Below are positions 1 to 13,160 of a DNA stretch of 33,656 bases, in pieces. The translations under genes were made by a program, and so were the position numbers. Each line of letters begins with the position of its first letter. The stretch's first letter is position 1. This DNA comes from Roseateles sp. (GTDB lineage Bacteria > Pseudomonadota > Gammaproteobacteria > Burkholderiales > Burkholderiaceae_C), in assembly GCA_016790285.1 (NCBI GenBank), contig JAEUPJ010000074.1, positions 1 through 33,656 of the forward strand. Reading direction: 5' to 3'. A model generated the notes under the pieces. That model saw only the letters and a program-made list of their open reading frames with translations. It did not search any database and was not told where the DNA came from.

Positions 1-1
1 G

Positions 2-451
2 ACCGGGCCCGTGGTGCTGTACTTCTACCCGGCAGCCTTCACCAAGGGCTGCACCGCCGAGGCCCACGCCTTTGCCGAGGCGACCGATACCTTCAAGTCC
101 ATGGGAGCCACGGTCATCGGCATGTCCAAGGACGATATCGAAACCCTGAAGCGGTTCTCGGTGTCGGAATGCGGCAGCAAATTCGCCGTCGGCTCGGACG
201 CCGACAAGAAGATCATGAAGGCGTATGACGCCGTGCTGTTGAAAATCCTGCCCATGTCGGACCGCACATCTTATGTGATCTCTCCGGACATGAAAATCAT
301 CTACACCTATTCGGCGTTTTCGCCCGACGATCATGTGAGCAACACGCTGGCCGCCGTGAAGAAATGGCGCGAAGCGAACCCCATGGTGACGGCGGACGCC
401 GCAGCCGCAGCCGAAGCAGCGCCGGCTCCGGCGGCTGAAGCGCCGAAGTAA
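2..451 (+). CDS. BCP-like peroxiredoxin (5' end outside window)
   Basis: A thioredoxin-fold peroxidase that would reduce hydroperoxides through a reactive cysteine. The frame is open to the window edge, so the true start lies upstream and the first residues seen are TGPVVLYFYP. The motif FYPAAFTKGCTAEA matches the AhpC/TSA-BCP active site (Pro, Thr and peroxidatic Cys). A second Cys in SECGSKF could resolve the disulfide. The C-terminus is an Ala/Pro/Glu-rich tail of about 25 residues that is not part of the fold. A strong terminator follows directly. The next gene lies on the other strand, so this is the last gene of its unit. Confidence 0.85.
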   Translation, partial: TGPVVLYFYPAAFTKGCTAEAHAFAEATDTFKSMGATVIGMSKDDIETLKRFSVSECGSKFAVGSDADKKIMKAYDAVLLKILPMSDRTSYVISPDMKIIYTYSAFSPDDHVSNTLAAVKKWREANPMVTADAAAAAEAAPAPAAEAPK

Positions 452-470
452 CCTCATTTTTCACTTATGC

Positions 471-503
471 AAAAAGCCGCGTGATCGCTCACGCGGCTTT
501 TTT
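471..503. terminator. Bidirectional intrinsic terminator
   Basis: A perfect 12-bp stem (473-484 with 489-500, core AGCCGCGTGA) and a TCGC tetraloop lie between convergent genes. An A-run on the left and a T-run on the right let it work in both directions. It separates the peroxiredoxin from ppnN. Confidence 0.9.
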
Positions 504-517
504 GTTGGGTGGCCCGG

Positions 518-1936
518 TTAAGGAACGATGCGGTAAACCGGCTTGTAATCGCCCGCGAGCTTCATGCGGTTCTGGGCAATGAATTGCGCCAGCAGTTCGT
601 CGATAGGCTTCATCATGCGAGCATCGCCGTGGATCTCGAAGGGGCCGTTGGCCTCGATCTGACGGATGCCGTTTTCCTTGATGTTGCCCGCAACCAGTGC
701 CGAGAACATGCGCCGCAAGTTCGCCGCACGCGCATGGAGCGGTTGATCGAAATGCAAATCCAGCGCCGCGACACTTTCGTGAGTCACTTCAAACGGCAGC
801 TGGAACGCCGGCGGAATTTTGAGCGTCCAGTTGAAGTTATAGGCATCGCCCGTGGCGCGGCGGTGGTTGTAGACATGGCCCAAGCCGGAAGCCATGACGC
901 GCGCCACTTCCGCGGGGTCATCGATGATGATCTTGTAGCGCGACTGGGCCTGCGTTCCGAGCGTGAGGCCAATGAATTCGTCCATGCGCTCGAAATACGC
1001 CGCCGCCGAAGCCGGGCCTGTGAACACCACCGGCATGGGCTGCTTGATGTTGGCGGGATCGAGCAAAACGCCTAGCAGATAGAGAATTTCCTCGGCCGTG
1101 CCGACGCCGCCGGGAAACACGATGATGCCGTGGCCCAGGCGCACGAAGGCTTCCAGGCGTTTCTCGATATCCGGCATAATGACCAGATGATTGACGATGG
1201 GATTGGGCGATTCGGCCGCGACGATGCTGGGCTCGGTCAAACCGATGTAGCGGCCTGAACTGACACGCTGCTTGGAATGCCCGATGGTGGCGCCCTTCAT
1301 GGGGCCCTTCATGGCGCCGGGTCCGCAGCCGGTGCAGACGCTTAGTCCGCGCAGGCCCAGTTCGTAGCCGACCTTTTTGGTGTAATCGTACTCATCGCGC
1401 GAGATGGAATGCCCACCCCAGCACACGACCAGGTCAGGCTTGCCTTTCGTGTCAAGAATGCGCGCGTTGCGCAGAATGCAGAACACCGCATTGGTGATGC
1501 TGTCGGGTTCCTGCAGATTAAACCGTCCGTTTTCGACGATCTCGTTGGCGATGTAGACGATGTCGCGCAAGACCGCGAACAGATGCTCCTTCACGCCTTT
1601 AATCATCTTGCCGTCGACAAAGGCCACGGCGGGAGCGTGCGTCATTTCCAGCTTGATGCCCCAGGACTGCTGGACGATGCGCAGTTCGAAGTCCTTGTGT
1701 TTCTCGAACAGCGCGCGGGCGTCGTCGCTGTTGCTGCCCGAATTCAGCACCGCCAGGGCGCAGCGGCGGAACAGCGGGTAAAGCCCGCCCTGCCCGCGGT
1801 CGAGCAGCTTGGATACTTCGTCGTGCGAGAGGATTTCAAGGCTGCCTTGGGGGGTAACGCGGGCGTCGACGAATTCGTCGGCTTCTATCACGGCTTTGGG
1901 TTGGGATACTTCAGCGGTCTTCAATTTTTTGCTCAT
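518..1936 (-). CDS. ppnN: PpnN-like nucleotide 5'-monophosphate nucleosidase (LOG family)
   Basis: Expected to cleave the N-glycosidic bond of purine and pyrimidine nucleoside 5'-monophosphates, giving a free base and ribose 5-phosphate. In E. coli the homologue is a (p)ppGpp-regulated salvage enzyme. The Rossmann-like LOG core carries the diagnostic PGGVGTAEE motif and GCGPGAMKGPMKGA. The N-terminal part (RRCALAVLNSGS, AFVDGKMIKG) and the long C-terminal part match the three-part PpnN architecture. Its 472 aa compare with about 454 in E. coli. An upstream in-frame start at 1987 would add 17 Arg/Cys-rich residues. I chose the ATG at 1936 because the protein then begins MSKKLK, closer to the family start; no strong ribosome site decides it. 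Confidence 0.8.
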   Translation of the reverse strand: MSKKLKTAEVSQPKAVIEADEFVDARVTPQGSLEILSHDEVSKLLDRGQGGLYPLFRRCALAVLNSGSNSDDARALFEKHKDFELRIVQQSWGIKLEMTHAPAVAFVDGKMIKGVKEHLFAVLRDIVYIANEIVENGRFNLQEPDSITNAVFCILRNARILDTKGKPDLVVCWGGHSISRDEYDYTKKVGYELGLRGLSVCTGCGPGAMKGPMKGATIGHSKQRVSSGRYIGLTEPSIVAAESPNPIVNHLVIMPDIEKRLEAFVRLGHGIIVFPGGVGTAEEILYLLGVLLDPANIKQPMPVVFTGPASAAAYFERMDEFIGLTLGTQAQSRYKIIIDDPAEVARVMASGLGHVYNHRRATGDAYNFNWTLKIPPAFQLPFEVTHESVAALDLHFDQPLHARAANLRRMFSALVAGNIKENGIRQIEANGPFEIHGDARMMKPIDELLAQFIAQNRMKLAGDYKPVYRIVP

Positions 1937-2111
1937 CTTCTGTCTATGGTCGCCGCCACGATAGCACCGCGGGAAACGGTTGAGCACACCTGTTTGTGAA
2001 TAAAGCCGGGAAAAGGGGGCATGGGCCCCTCGCCCGTGCGTGCGAGATTGAGTATGCTGAAGCGCGACCGTTCGTCATGCTGTTGTGACGGCCCCATGAA
2101 GCCCTACGGCC

Positions 2112-3143
2112 ATGCATAAACCTGTGTTGGATACCCCAGATTTAGCGAAACTCGAGGCCTTTTCGCTGATTTTCGCCGCCTTGGCCCTGTATGCGATTTT
2201 GGCGTTCGGGCTTCTGTCGGCTTTGCTGTCGGGCCTGTTGATTTACCAGCTGGTGCAATTCGCCGCCCCCGCCCTGCAGCGCTTCGGCATGAACCGCAGC
2301 GTCGGGACCACGCTGGCGGTCACGATTGTCGCAACGCTGATCGGCCTGGCCATCACGGTCGGTGTGATCGAACTGGTGTCGTGGCTGACGCTGGGTTTCA
2401 ACAATTTAGCGGTCCTGCTGCAAAAAATGGCCGAGGTCATCAGCACCGCCCGCGCACAGGTGCCCGCCTGGGCCGTGGATTACCTGCCCAACAACATCGA
2501 GGAAGCGCAAACCGTCGCCGCCCGCTGGCTGAGCGAGAACGCGGGGCAAGTGGGCGTCATCAGCCAGGATATAGGCAAGTTCCTGTTTCACCTGATCATC
2601 GGCCTGATCATCGGCGGCATTGTCGCCTTCCAGGCGGCGGCGGTCAGCACGCGCGAGCCCGGCCCCCTGGCCGTGGCGCTGAATGAGCGCGTGAAAACCC
2701 TCAGCGGCGCTTTCCGCAGCGTGGTGTTCTCGCAGGTCCGCATTTCGGCGCTGAACACGTTCCTGACCTCGATTTACCTGGCCATCGTGCTGCCGATCTT
2801 CGATGTCCAGTTGCCGTTCCTGAAAACCATGATCGCGGTGACGTTCTTTGCCGGGCTTTTGCCGGTGCTGGGCAATCTGATCTCGAACACCGTGATCGTG
2901 GTCGTCAGCCTGAGCGTCTCGCCGCTGGTGGCTGCAAGCTCACTTGCCTTCCTGGTTATTATTCACAAGCTGGAATACTTCGTGAACGCCCGCATCATCG
3001 GCACGCGCATCCGGGCCCATGCCTGGGAAATCCTGGTGGCCATGCTGGCGATGGAGGCGTTCTTCGGCCTGCCGGGCCTGATCGCCGCCCCCATTTACTA
3101 TGCGTACATCAAGGACGAGCTGTTCTCGCGCAAGCTGATCTAG
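2112..3143 (+). CDS. AI-2E family transporter (TqsA/PerM type)
   Basis: An inner-membrane permease of about 343 aa. It has hydrophobic segments near residues 15-55 and 65-95, then a polar region (about 100-155) and a cluster of membrane segments from 160 to the end. This layout, with the late GLLPVLGNLISN and FFGLPGLIAAPIYYAY stretches, is that of the AI-2E family (DUF20). Members export varied small molecules or ions, and the substrate cannot be told from sequence. No clear ribosome site precedes the ATG. The DUF486 gene follows after 36 nt on the same strand and may be co-transcribed. Confidence 0.8.
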   Translation: MHKPVLDTPDLAKLEAFSLIFAALALYAILAFGLLSALLSGLLIYQLVQFAAPALQRFGMNRSVGTTLAVTIVATLIGLAITVGVIELVSWLTLGFNNLAVLLQKMAEVISTARAQVPAWAVDYLPNNIEEAQTVAARWLSENAGQVGVISQDIGKFLFHLIIGLIIGGIVAFQAAAVSTREPGPLAVALNERVKTLSGAFRSVVFSQVRISALNTFLTSIYLAIVLPIFDVQLPFLKTMIAVTFFAGLLPVLGNLISNTVIVVVSLSVSPLVAASSLAFLVIIHKLEYFVNARIIGTRIRAHAWEILVAMLAMEAFFGLPGLIAAPIYYAYIKDELFSRKLI

Positions 3144-3179
3144 CTCTCCCCAGCCCTCACCTTCCTCAAGGACGCCACC

Positions 3180-3539
3180 ATGCCGACAGTCTCAGCCTAT
3201 TTCTGGCCGGTCGTGATGCTGAGCATCTCGAACGTTTTCATGACCTTCGCCTGGTATGGTCATTTGAAATTCAAGGCCACACCTCTGTTTCTGGCCATAC
3301 TCGTCAGTTGGGGGATCGCCTTCATCGAATACTGCTTCGCCGTGCCGGCGAATCGTATTGGCCATGCGGTGTATTCAGCCGCACAGTTGAAGACGATGCA
3401 GGAGATCATCACCCTGATCGTTTTCGCCGTGTTTTCCGTGACGTACTTGGGCGAAAGCTTGCGCTGGAACCACTTGGCGGGCTTCTGTCTTCTGGTGGGC
3501 GCCGCCTTCCTGATCTTCTACGAGCCGGGACAGGCTTAG
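3180..3539 (+). CDS. DMT-superfamily small membrane protein, DUF486
   Basis: A 119-aa integral membrane protein with four predicted helices. The conserved pieces MTFAWYGHLKF, WGIAFIEYCFAVPANRIG and TYLGESLRWNH identify the DUF486 family, a four-helix relative of small multidrug-resistance proteins with no established substrate. AAGGA upstream of the ATG supports the start. It ends 2 nt from the end of the convergent small exported protein gene. Confidence 0.85.
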   Translation: MPTVSAYFWPVVMLSISNVFMTFAWYGHLKFKATPLFLAILVSWGIAFIEYCFAVPANRIGHAVYSAAQLKTMQEIITLIVFAVFSVTYLGESLRWNHLAGFCLLVGAAFLIFYEPGQA

Positions 3540-3541
3540 AC

Positions 3542-3961
3542 TTACTGCTTCGGGAGCGTGAGGGCCTTCAGCCGCGTGGTCACGTCCTCAAGACGCTTAA
3601 TCACCCGCTCGGCATCGGCCTTGCTGGCACTTTCGTGCGCCGCCTCCAACTGCTCGTGCAGATTGCGCACTTGATCGACATTAAAGCTGTAGCGTTCTTT
3701 GGCTTCCGCTGCGACATCGCCCGCGCGGGTCTTCAAACCCCCTACAATGCTGTGCAGGTCTTCCGAGGTTTCGTGCAGCGCCTTGAAGTTACCTGCTGCG
3801 ACTTTTGCCTTGGCGTCGGCAATGGCGGCCTCCAGCGCGCTTAAACCCGCTGCGACCGAGGCAAATACCTTTGCGTCGTGCTGATGATCGCCCTCTTTGG
3901 CTGGGGCGACGCTCGTCATCAGGACAAAACTTGTGGCGGCGAGAATCAGGGTCCGTTTCAT
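3542..3961 (-). CDS. Small exported helical protein downstream of czcA
   Basis: I do not recognise a named family. The 139-aa product starts with a typical signal peptide (MKRTLILAATSFVLMTSVAPA) and then HQHD, a possible metal-binding patch. The rest is Ala/Glu/Lys-rich amphipathic helix (LSALEAAIADAKAKV, LHEQLEAAHESASK) likely to form a bundle or coiled coil in the periplasm. The start is fixed by a good GGAGGA site 3 nt upstream of the ATG. A longer frame upstream lacks a signal peptide. It is the last gene of the unit czcA - 4430 gene - this gene, so a periplasmic accessory role in metal efflux is plausible but inferred. Confidence 0.65.
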   Translation of the reverse strand: MKRTLILAATSFVLMTSVAPAKEGDHQHDAKVFASVAAGLSALEAAIADAKAKVAAGNFKALHETSEDLHSIVGGLKTRAGDVAAEAKERYSFNVDQVRNLHEQLEAAHESASKADAERVIKRLEDVTTRLKALTLPKQ

Positions 3962-3986
3962 AAGTCCTCCGTAAGTAAATAAATTG

Positions 3987-8865
<4,879 letters not shown>

Positions 8866-8868
8866 GGG

Positions 8869-10089
8869 TCAGGGCTCCGTGGGAAGGGACGGGCTGCCGA
8901 GCAGCCGGGCGAGGTCGGCGGCGGCGCGGTGGGCGTCGGTGGTGTGCTGCACGCGCTCTCGGCGCAGCTGGGCGAGCGTGCGCTGGGCATCCAGCACGTC
9001 CAGGAAGCTGAACTTGCCGAGCTCGTAGCCGCGCAGGGCGGTGTCGTGGGCGGCCTGGGCCGTGGGCAGCGCGTCGTCGGCCAGCCGGCGGGCCTGCTCG
9101 CGGCTCAGGCGCAGGCGCGTGAGAGCCTGGGTGACGTCGAACTGCAGCTTCAGCGTCGCGGCGTTGAGGGCCTCGCGGGCCTGGTCTTCGCGGCGCAGGG
9201 CTTCGAGCAGCGCGCCGGTGTTGCGGTCGGCCAGCGGCAGCGGCAGTGACAGGCCGACGACGGCCAGCGTGCGGCCGGTCTCGGCCTCGCGCTTGGCCCC
9301 CACCGTCACGGTCAGGTCGGGCACGCGGCGGGCGCGTTCGCCGTCGCTCAGGGCCTGGCGGCGGGCGATGTCCAGGCGTGCCAGCTGCAGGGCGGGGGCG
9401 TCGGGCAGGGCCTCGGCCAGGCGCTGTGCGTCGGGCACGCCGGGCAGTGCCGTGGCGTCGCCCTCGGCGGTGGCGGCCGACGCGGCGGTTGCAATGCCCA
9501 GCGCCGCCAGCCGGGCCCGGGCCAGGGCGAGGTCGGCGTCGGCCTGGGCGAGGTCCGCCTGGGCGGCCGCCTGCGCGACCTGCGCCTTGGCCACCTCCAG
9601 CGGCGGCACCTTGCCAGCCTGCAGCCGCTTGCGCGCCGCCTCGGCCGCGCGCGCGGCGATGGCCAGGGCTTCGTCTGCCTGGAGGCGCTGCGCCTGGGCT
9701 CCGAGCACCTCGTGGAAGGTGGCGGTCACGGTGGCGATCAGGTCGGCCTCACGCGCCGCCAGTGCCACGCCGGCCTGCTCGCGCGCCAGGGCCGCAGCGG
9801 CCTGGCGGGCCGCGCGCTTAGCCCCCATTTCGAGCGGCTGGGCCCATTGCACGGTGGTGGTTCGGGTGGCGCTGCGCGTGTCTTCGACGAGCACGCCCAA
9901 CTCGGGGTTGGGGCGGGCGCCGGCCTGGGTTTCGGCTGCCTGCAGCGCCTGCAGCTCGAGGCGGGCCTGCGCCAGCTCGGGGTTGTGGGTGCGGGCCAGG
10001 GCGTGGGCCTCGGCCAGGGTGAGGGCGTGGGAGATGCCCGGCGCCAGCGCGCACAGCAGCGCGGGCAGCCAGGCCAGAGGGGTTCGCAT
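8869..10089 (-). CDS. czcC: CzcC-type outer-membrane efflux channel (TolC family)
   Basis: Outer-membrane exit duct of the metal pump. The signal peptide MRTPLAWLPALLCALAPGISHA is followed by LTLAEAHALARTHNPELAQAR, the typical start of an OEP repeat. Two long Ala/Glu/Arg-rich coiled-coil regions follow, with a conserved GYELGKFSFLDVLDAQRTL near the C-terminus. Length 406 aa is usual. The ATG at 10089 has TGGAG 6 nt upstream, and the frame extends further up without a signal peptide, so I use the internal start. Confidence 0.9.
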   Translation of the reverse strand: MRTPLAWLPALLCALAPGISHALTLAEAHALARTHNPELAQARLELQALQAAETQAGARPNPELGVLVEDTRSATRTTTVQWAQPLEMGAKRAARQAAAALAREQAGVALAAREADLIATVTATFHEVLGAQAQRLQADEALAIAARAAEAARKRLQAGKVPPLEVAKAQVAQAAAQADLAQADADLALARARLAALGIATAASAATAEGDATALPGVPDAQRLAEALPDAPALQLARLDIARRQALSDGERARRVPDLTVTVGAKREAETGRTLAVVGLSLPLPLADRNTGALLEALRREDQAREALNAATLKLQFDVTQALTRLRLSREQARRLADDALPTAQAAHDTALRGYELGKFSFLDVLDAQRTLAQLRRERVQHTTDAHRAAADLARLLGSPSLPTEP

Positions 10090-10187
10090 CGAACACTCCA
10101 GAAGTTGAGACAACGACGGACGGTTCGGCGCGGCCGGCACCGGTCAGGTGCGGCTTCCGGGGGAAGCGGGGAGGGGCGCGCGCCGGG

Positions 10188-10526
10188 TCAGGCGCGCAGC
10201 CAGTTGGGGCGATCGAGGCCCGCGGGGATGTGGGATTGGAGGCGGCTGCCGGACGCGGCCTCGGGTGCCAGCGCCTGGGCGGTGCCGGACGGCGTGGTGT
10301 CGGCACCCGTCGCGCAGCCGGCGTGGTGGCAGTGGCAATGCCCGGCCGCCTCACACACCGGGTGGGCGTCGCTGGCTGCCGCGGCGTGCGCCTGCTCGGA
10401 CACGACGAGGGCGGGCGTGCCGCCGGTCGAGCCGCCCAGCTCACCCACGCAGCACACCGCGGCGCCAGCCCAGGATAGCTGGGCGGCGACGAGCAGGGTC
10501 AGCAGGGCGGTGAACCAGCGGCGCAT
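10188..10526 (-). CDS. CzcI-like small exported Cys/His-rich protein
   Basis: A 112-aa exported protein at the head of the czc operon, in the position of czcI in Cupriavidus. It has a signal peptide (MRRWFTALLTLLVAAQLSWA), a conserved-looking AVCCVGE just after it, and a Cys/His cluster (HPVCEAAGHCHCHHAGC) suited to metal binding. CzcI is thought to modulate metal response; that role here is inferred from position and composition. 98 nt separate it from czcC. A GC-rich hairpin (10178-10197) spans its stop codon and may tune downstream expression. The ATG has no strong ribosome site. Confidence 0.6.
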   Translation of the reverse strand: MRRWFTALLTLLVAAQLSWAGAAVCCVGELGGSTGGTPALVVSEQAHAAAASDAHPVCEAAGHCHCHHAGCATGADTTPSGTAQALAPEAASGSRLQSHIPAGLDRPNWLRA

Positions 10527-10560
10527 GGCCGCGGATTCTAGGGGCGCGTTTGCGCTGACC

Positions 10561-11160
10561 TCAGGCCGTGGGGCCTTCCAGCAGCGCGTCGCGCAGCGGG
10601 ACGTCGGCCGGAGACTCGCCGAACCAGATGCGCAGCACGAGGGTGAAGAACTCGTCGTCACCCACGGGTGCCCCCTGGGGCTGGCCCTGGATGTAGAACT
10701 GCGTGCCCTTGCCCGGCACGAAGTCCATCGCGAACGTGTCGCCCGGCATCAGCTTGGCCTTGCCCGAGAAGATCTCGATCAGGCGCGTGGTGGCCAGCGC
10801 GTGGCGCGTCATCTGCGCGCTGGGCGTGTTGTCGCCCATGCCACGCAGGAAGAGGCGGCCCAGCTCGGTGCCCGGCAGCTCGCGCAGCGCGATGAACTGC
10901 AGGCGCTTCGGCCCGGCCAGTGCAAACAGCTCGGCCGGCGTGTTCACGCGCTTGGTGGTGTACAGGCCCATGTCGTAGGCCTTGAACACCAGGCGCACGC
11001 GCGTGCCCTTGCCGTTGAGCTGCAGGGGGCTGCCGCCGAGCTGGGCTGTCGGCTCGAACTTGTTGACCGTGGGGGCCGCGGTGGCGTGCAGGCAGGCGGC
11101 CGTGGCGGCCAGCAGCAGGGTGAGGCGGGCGCGCGCGGCGAGCCGCTGGGCTGGGGTCAT
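10561..11160 (-). CDS. Exported chalcone-isomerase-like protein
   Basis: The 199-aa precursor has a signal peptide ending near AACLHATAAP. The mature part (GKGTRVRLVFKAYDMGLYT, then LRELPGTELGRLF, and PGKGTQFYIQG) matches the bacterial chalcone isomerase-like family (Chalcone_3), which has the fold but no proven isomerase activity. GGAGGAG lies 3 nt before the ATG. It ends 34 nt upstream of the czcI-like gene on the same strand, so read-through into the czc operon is possible, but I see no functional link. Confidence 0.8.
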   Translation of the reverse strand: MTPAQRLAARARLTLLLAATAACLHATAAPTVNKFEPTAQLGGSPLQLNGKGTRVRLVFKAYDMGLYTTKRVNTPAELFALAGPKRLQFIALRELPGTELGRLFLRGMGDNTPSAQMTRHALATTRLIEIFSGKAKLMPGDTFAMDFVPGKGTQFYIQGQPQGAPVGDDEFFTLVLRIWFGESPADVPLRDALLEGPTA

Positions 11161-11264
11161 GTCTCCTCCGGGATGGGATCTCTTCTCGCCACGACGGCGG
11201 CCGGCGGATTCTGCGTGTGGAACTCGCTGTAACTGTCGCCCGTTGAGGGGTCACGGTAGCGATA

Positions 11265-12302
11265 TCAGCCGTGAATCCTCACGACCCGCGCCGGCCGCCC
11301 GACGGCCTCCCGGGCGCGCAGCTGGCCGCAGCCGCCTTCCACGTCCTGGCCGGCCGAATCGCGCAGCTTGGTCAGCACGCCGCGGCGGCTGAGTTCGGTC
11401 GCGATGGCGCGTGCGCGCTCCCAGCTCGGCCGGCTGAAGGGCAGCCCGGGCGCGGTGTTGAACGGGATCATGTTGAGCAGGCCGTAGCGGCCCTGCAGCA
11501 GGCGCACGATGCCGTCGAGTTCCTCGGGCCCGTCGTTGACGCCGTCCAGCAGCGTCCACTGGTACTGGATGGGGTAGCCGCTGGCGCGCGCATAGGCGTC
11601 GGCGGCCTCGACGAGGTCTTCTGGCGTGATGCGCGGCGCGCGGGGCAGCAGGTCGGCCCGCTTGGCGGCATCGGTCGTGTGCAGCGACAGCGCCAGGGCG
11701 GGCTTCACGTCGGCCTCGTTCAGCGCCACAAACGCCCGCTCGTCGCCGACCGTCGAGAACACGAGCTGCTTGTGCGCGAACCCGCCTTCGCGGCCGAGCA
11801 GCGTGATGGCGTCCAGCACGTTCGCCAGGTTGTGCGAGGGCTCGCCCATGCCCATGAAGACGACCTTCTTCAGCTTCGGGTTCTTGCGCCGCGCCATCAC
11901 CACCTGCGCCACGATCTCGGCGCTGCCGACCTGGCGGATCAGGCCCTCGGTGCCGGTCATGCAGAAGCGGCAGCCCACGGCGCAACCCACCTGGCTGGAC
12001 ACGCAGACGCCGTCGCGGGGCAACAGCACGGTCTCCACCGTCTGGCCGTCCGCCAGCCCGAGCAGCAGCCGGGCCGACTGGCCGTCACCGCCGGCATGCT
12101 CGCTGCGCAGGGCCACCAGGCCGTCGAGTTCGGCCATCAGCCCTGGCAGGGCTTCGAGCACGGCCTTGGGCAGCCAGCCCTGCAGTGGCCGCTTGCCGCC
12201 GTCCAGCGGCAGGCATTGCAGCCAGTGGCGCAGCAGGCGGCTTTCGTGGGCAGGGTTGGCGCCCAGCGCGCGCAGGCGCTGGCGGAGGTCGGGAATCAGC
12301 AT
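11265..12302 (-). CDS. RlmN-family radical SAM RNA methyltransferase (divergent)
   Basis: RlmN enzymes methylate C2 of adenine in 23S rRNA (A2503) and some tRNAs, using a 4Fe-4S cluster and two SAM molecules. The cluster motif is present as SSQVGCAVGCRFCMTG (CxxxCxxC). So are VVFMGMGEPSHN, FSTVGD, the LSLHTTDAAKR strand, and a C-terminal Cys in DVEGGCGQL matching the methyl-carrying cysteine. At about 345 aa it is slightly short, with an abbreviated N-terminus and several substitutions against the usual MGMGEPLxNxxN. It may be a second paralogue with another RNA target. The start at 12302 (MLIPDL) is preferred over the in-frame start at 12350. Confidence 0.8.
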   Translation of the reverse strand: MLIPDLRQRLRALGANPAHESRLLRHWLQCLPLDGGKRPLQGWLPKAVLEALPGLMAELDGLVALRSEHAGGDGQSARLLLGLADGQTVETVLLPRDGVCVSSQVGCAVGCRFCMTGTEGLIRQVGSAEIVAQVVMARRKNPKLKKVVFMGMGEPSHNLANVLDAITLLGREGGFAHKQLVFSTVGDERAFVALNEADVKPALALSLHTTDAAKRADLLPRAPRITPEDLVEAADAYARASGYPIQYQWTLLDGVNDGPEELDGIVRLLQGRYGLLNMIPFNTAPGLPFSRPSWERARAIATELSRRGVLTKLRDSAGQDVEGGCGQLRAREAVGRPARVVRIHG

Positions 12303-12391
12303 GACGGCGCGATTGTCCCTGCAGCCGCCGAGGCGACACCCCGGCCGCACGCGCCGGCCTATGCTGGCGCGACAACGACCGAGGAGACCCC

Positions 12392-13138
12392 ATGACCCAT
12401 CCCGACTTCAGCCCCGAGGAATGGTCGGTCCGCTGCGACCTCGCCGCGCTCTACCGCCTGGCCGCCCTGCACGGCTGGGACGACCTCATCTTCACCCACA
12501 TCTCGGCCCGCGTGCCGGGCCCGGATCACCACTTCCTGATCAACCCCTACGGGATGATGTTCGAGGAGATCACGGCCGGCAGCCTCGTGAAGGTGGACCG
12601 CGCGGGCGAGAAGGTCGCGCCGAGCGACTACGACGTCAACCCCGCCGGCTTCATCATCCACAGCGCCGTGCACGAGGCGCGGGAGGACGCGCAGTTCGTC
12701 ATGCACCTGCACACGGTGGCGGGCGTGGCAGTGAGCGCGCAGCGCGAGGGCCTGCTGCCGATCTCGCAGCACAGCCTCTTCCCGCTGGCGTCGCTGAGCT
12801 ATCACGACTACGAAGGCGTGGCGCTCAACCCCGACGAGAAGGCGCGGCTCGTGGCCGACCTGGGGCGCACGTCGCTGATGATGTTGCGCAACCATGGCCT
12901 GCTCACGTTGGGCCACAGCGCGGCGGACACCTTCCTGAAGATGTTCATGCTGCAGCGGGCCTGCGAGATCCAGATCGCGGCGCAGGCGGGCGGGGCCGAG
13001 CTGATCCGCATCCCGGCGGCCATCCTCGCGGGCATCCGCGCGCAGAGCGACAAGGTCATGCGCGGCTCGGGCGCCTCGCTCGCGTGGCCGGGGCTGCTGC
13101 GGCGGCTGGCGCGCGAGAACCCGGGGTACGACACCTGA
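12392..13138 (+). CDS. Class II aldolase/adducin family protein
   Basis: A 248-aa cytosolic metal-dependent aldolase-fold protein. It shows the substrate loop DDLIFTHISARVPG, the zinc-ligand region HSAVHEAREDAQFVMHLHT with paired His, and NHGLLTLG near the C-terminal third, all typical of the fuculose-phosphate aldolase/adducin superfamily. Such proteins act as aldolases, epimerases or decarboxylases, and the substrate cannot be assigned. GAGGAGA precedes the ATG. It is divergent from the RlmN-like gene and 22 nt upstream of ispD. Confidence 0.85.
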   Translation: MTHPDFSPEEWSVRCDLAALYRLAALHGWDDLIFTHISARVPGPDHHFLINPYGMMFEEITAGSLVKVDRAGEKVAPSDYDVNPAGFIIHSAVHEAREDAQFVMHLHTVAGVAVSAQREGLLPISQHSLFPLASLSYHDYEGVALNPDEKARLVADLGRTSLMMLRNHGLLTLGHSAADTFLKMFMLQRACEIQIAAQAGGAELIRIPAAILAGIRAQSDKVMRGSGASLAWPGLLRRLARENPGYDT

Positions 13139-13160
13139 GGCCGCAGGGAGAATGCCGGGG

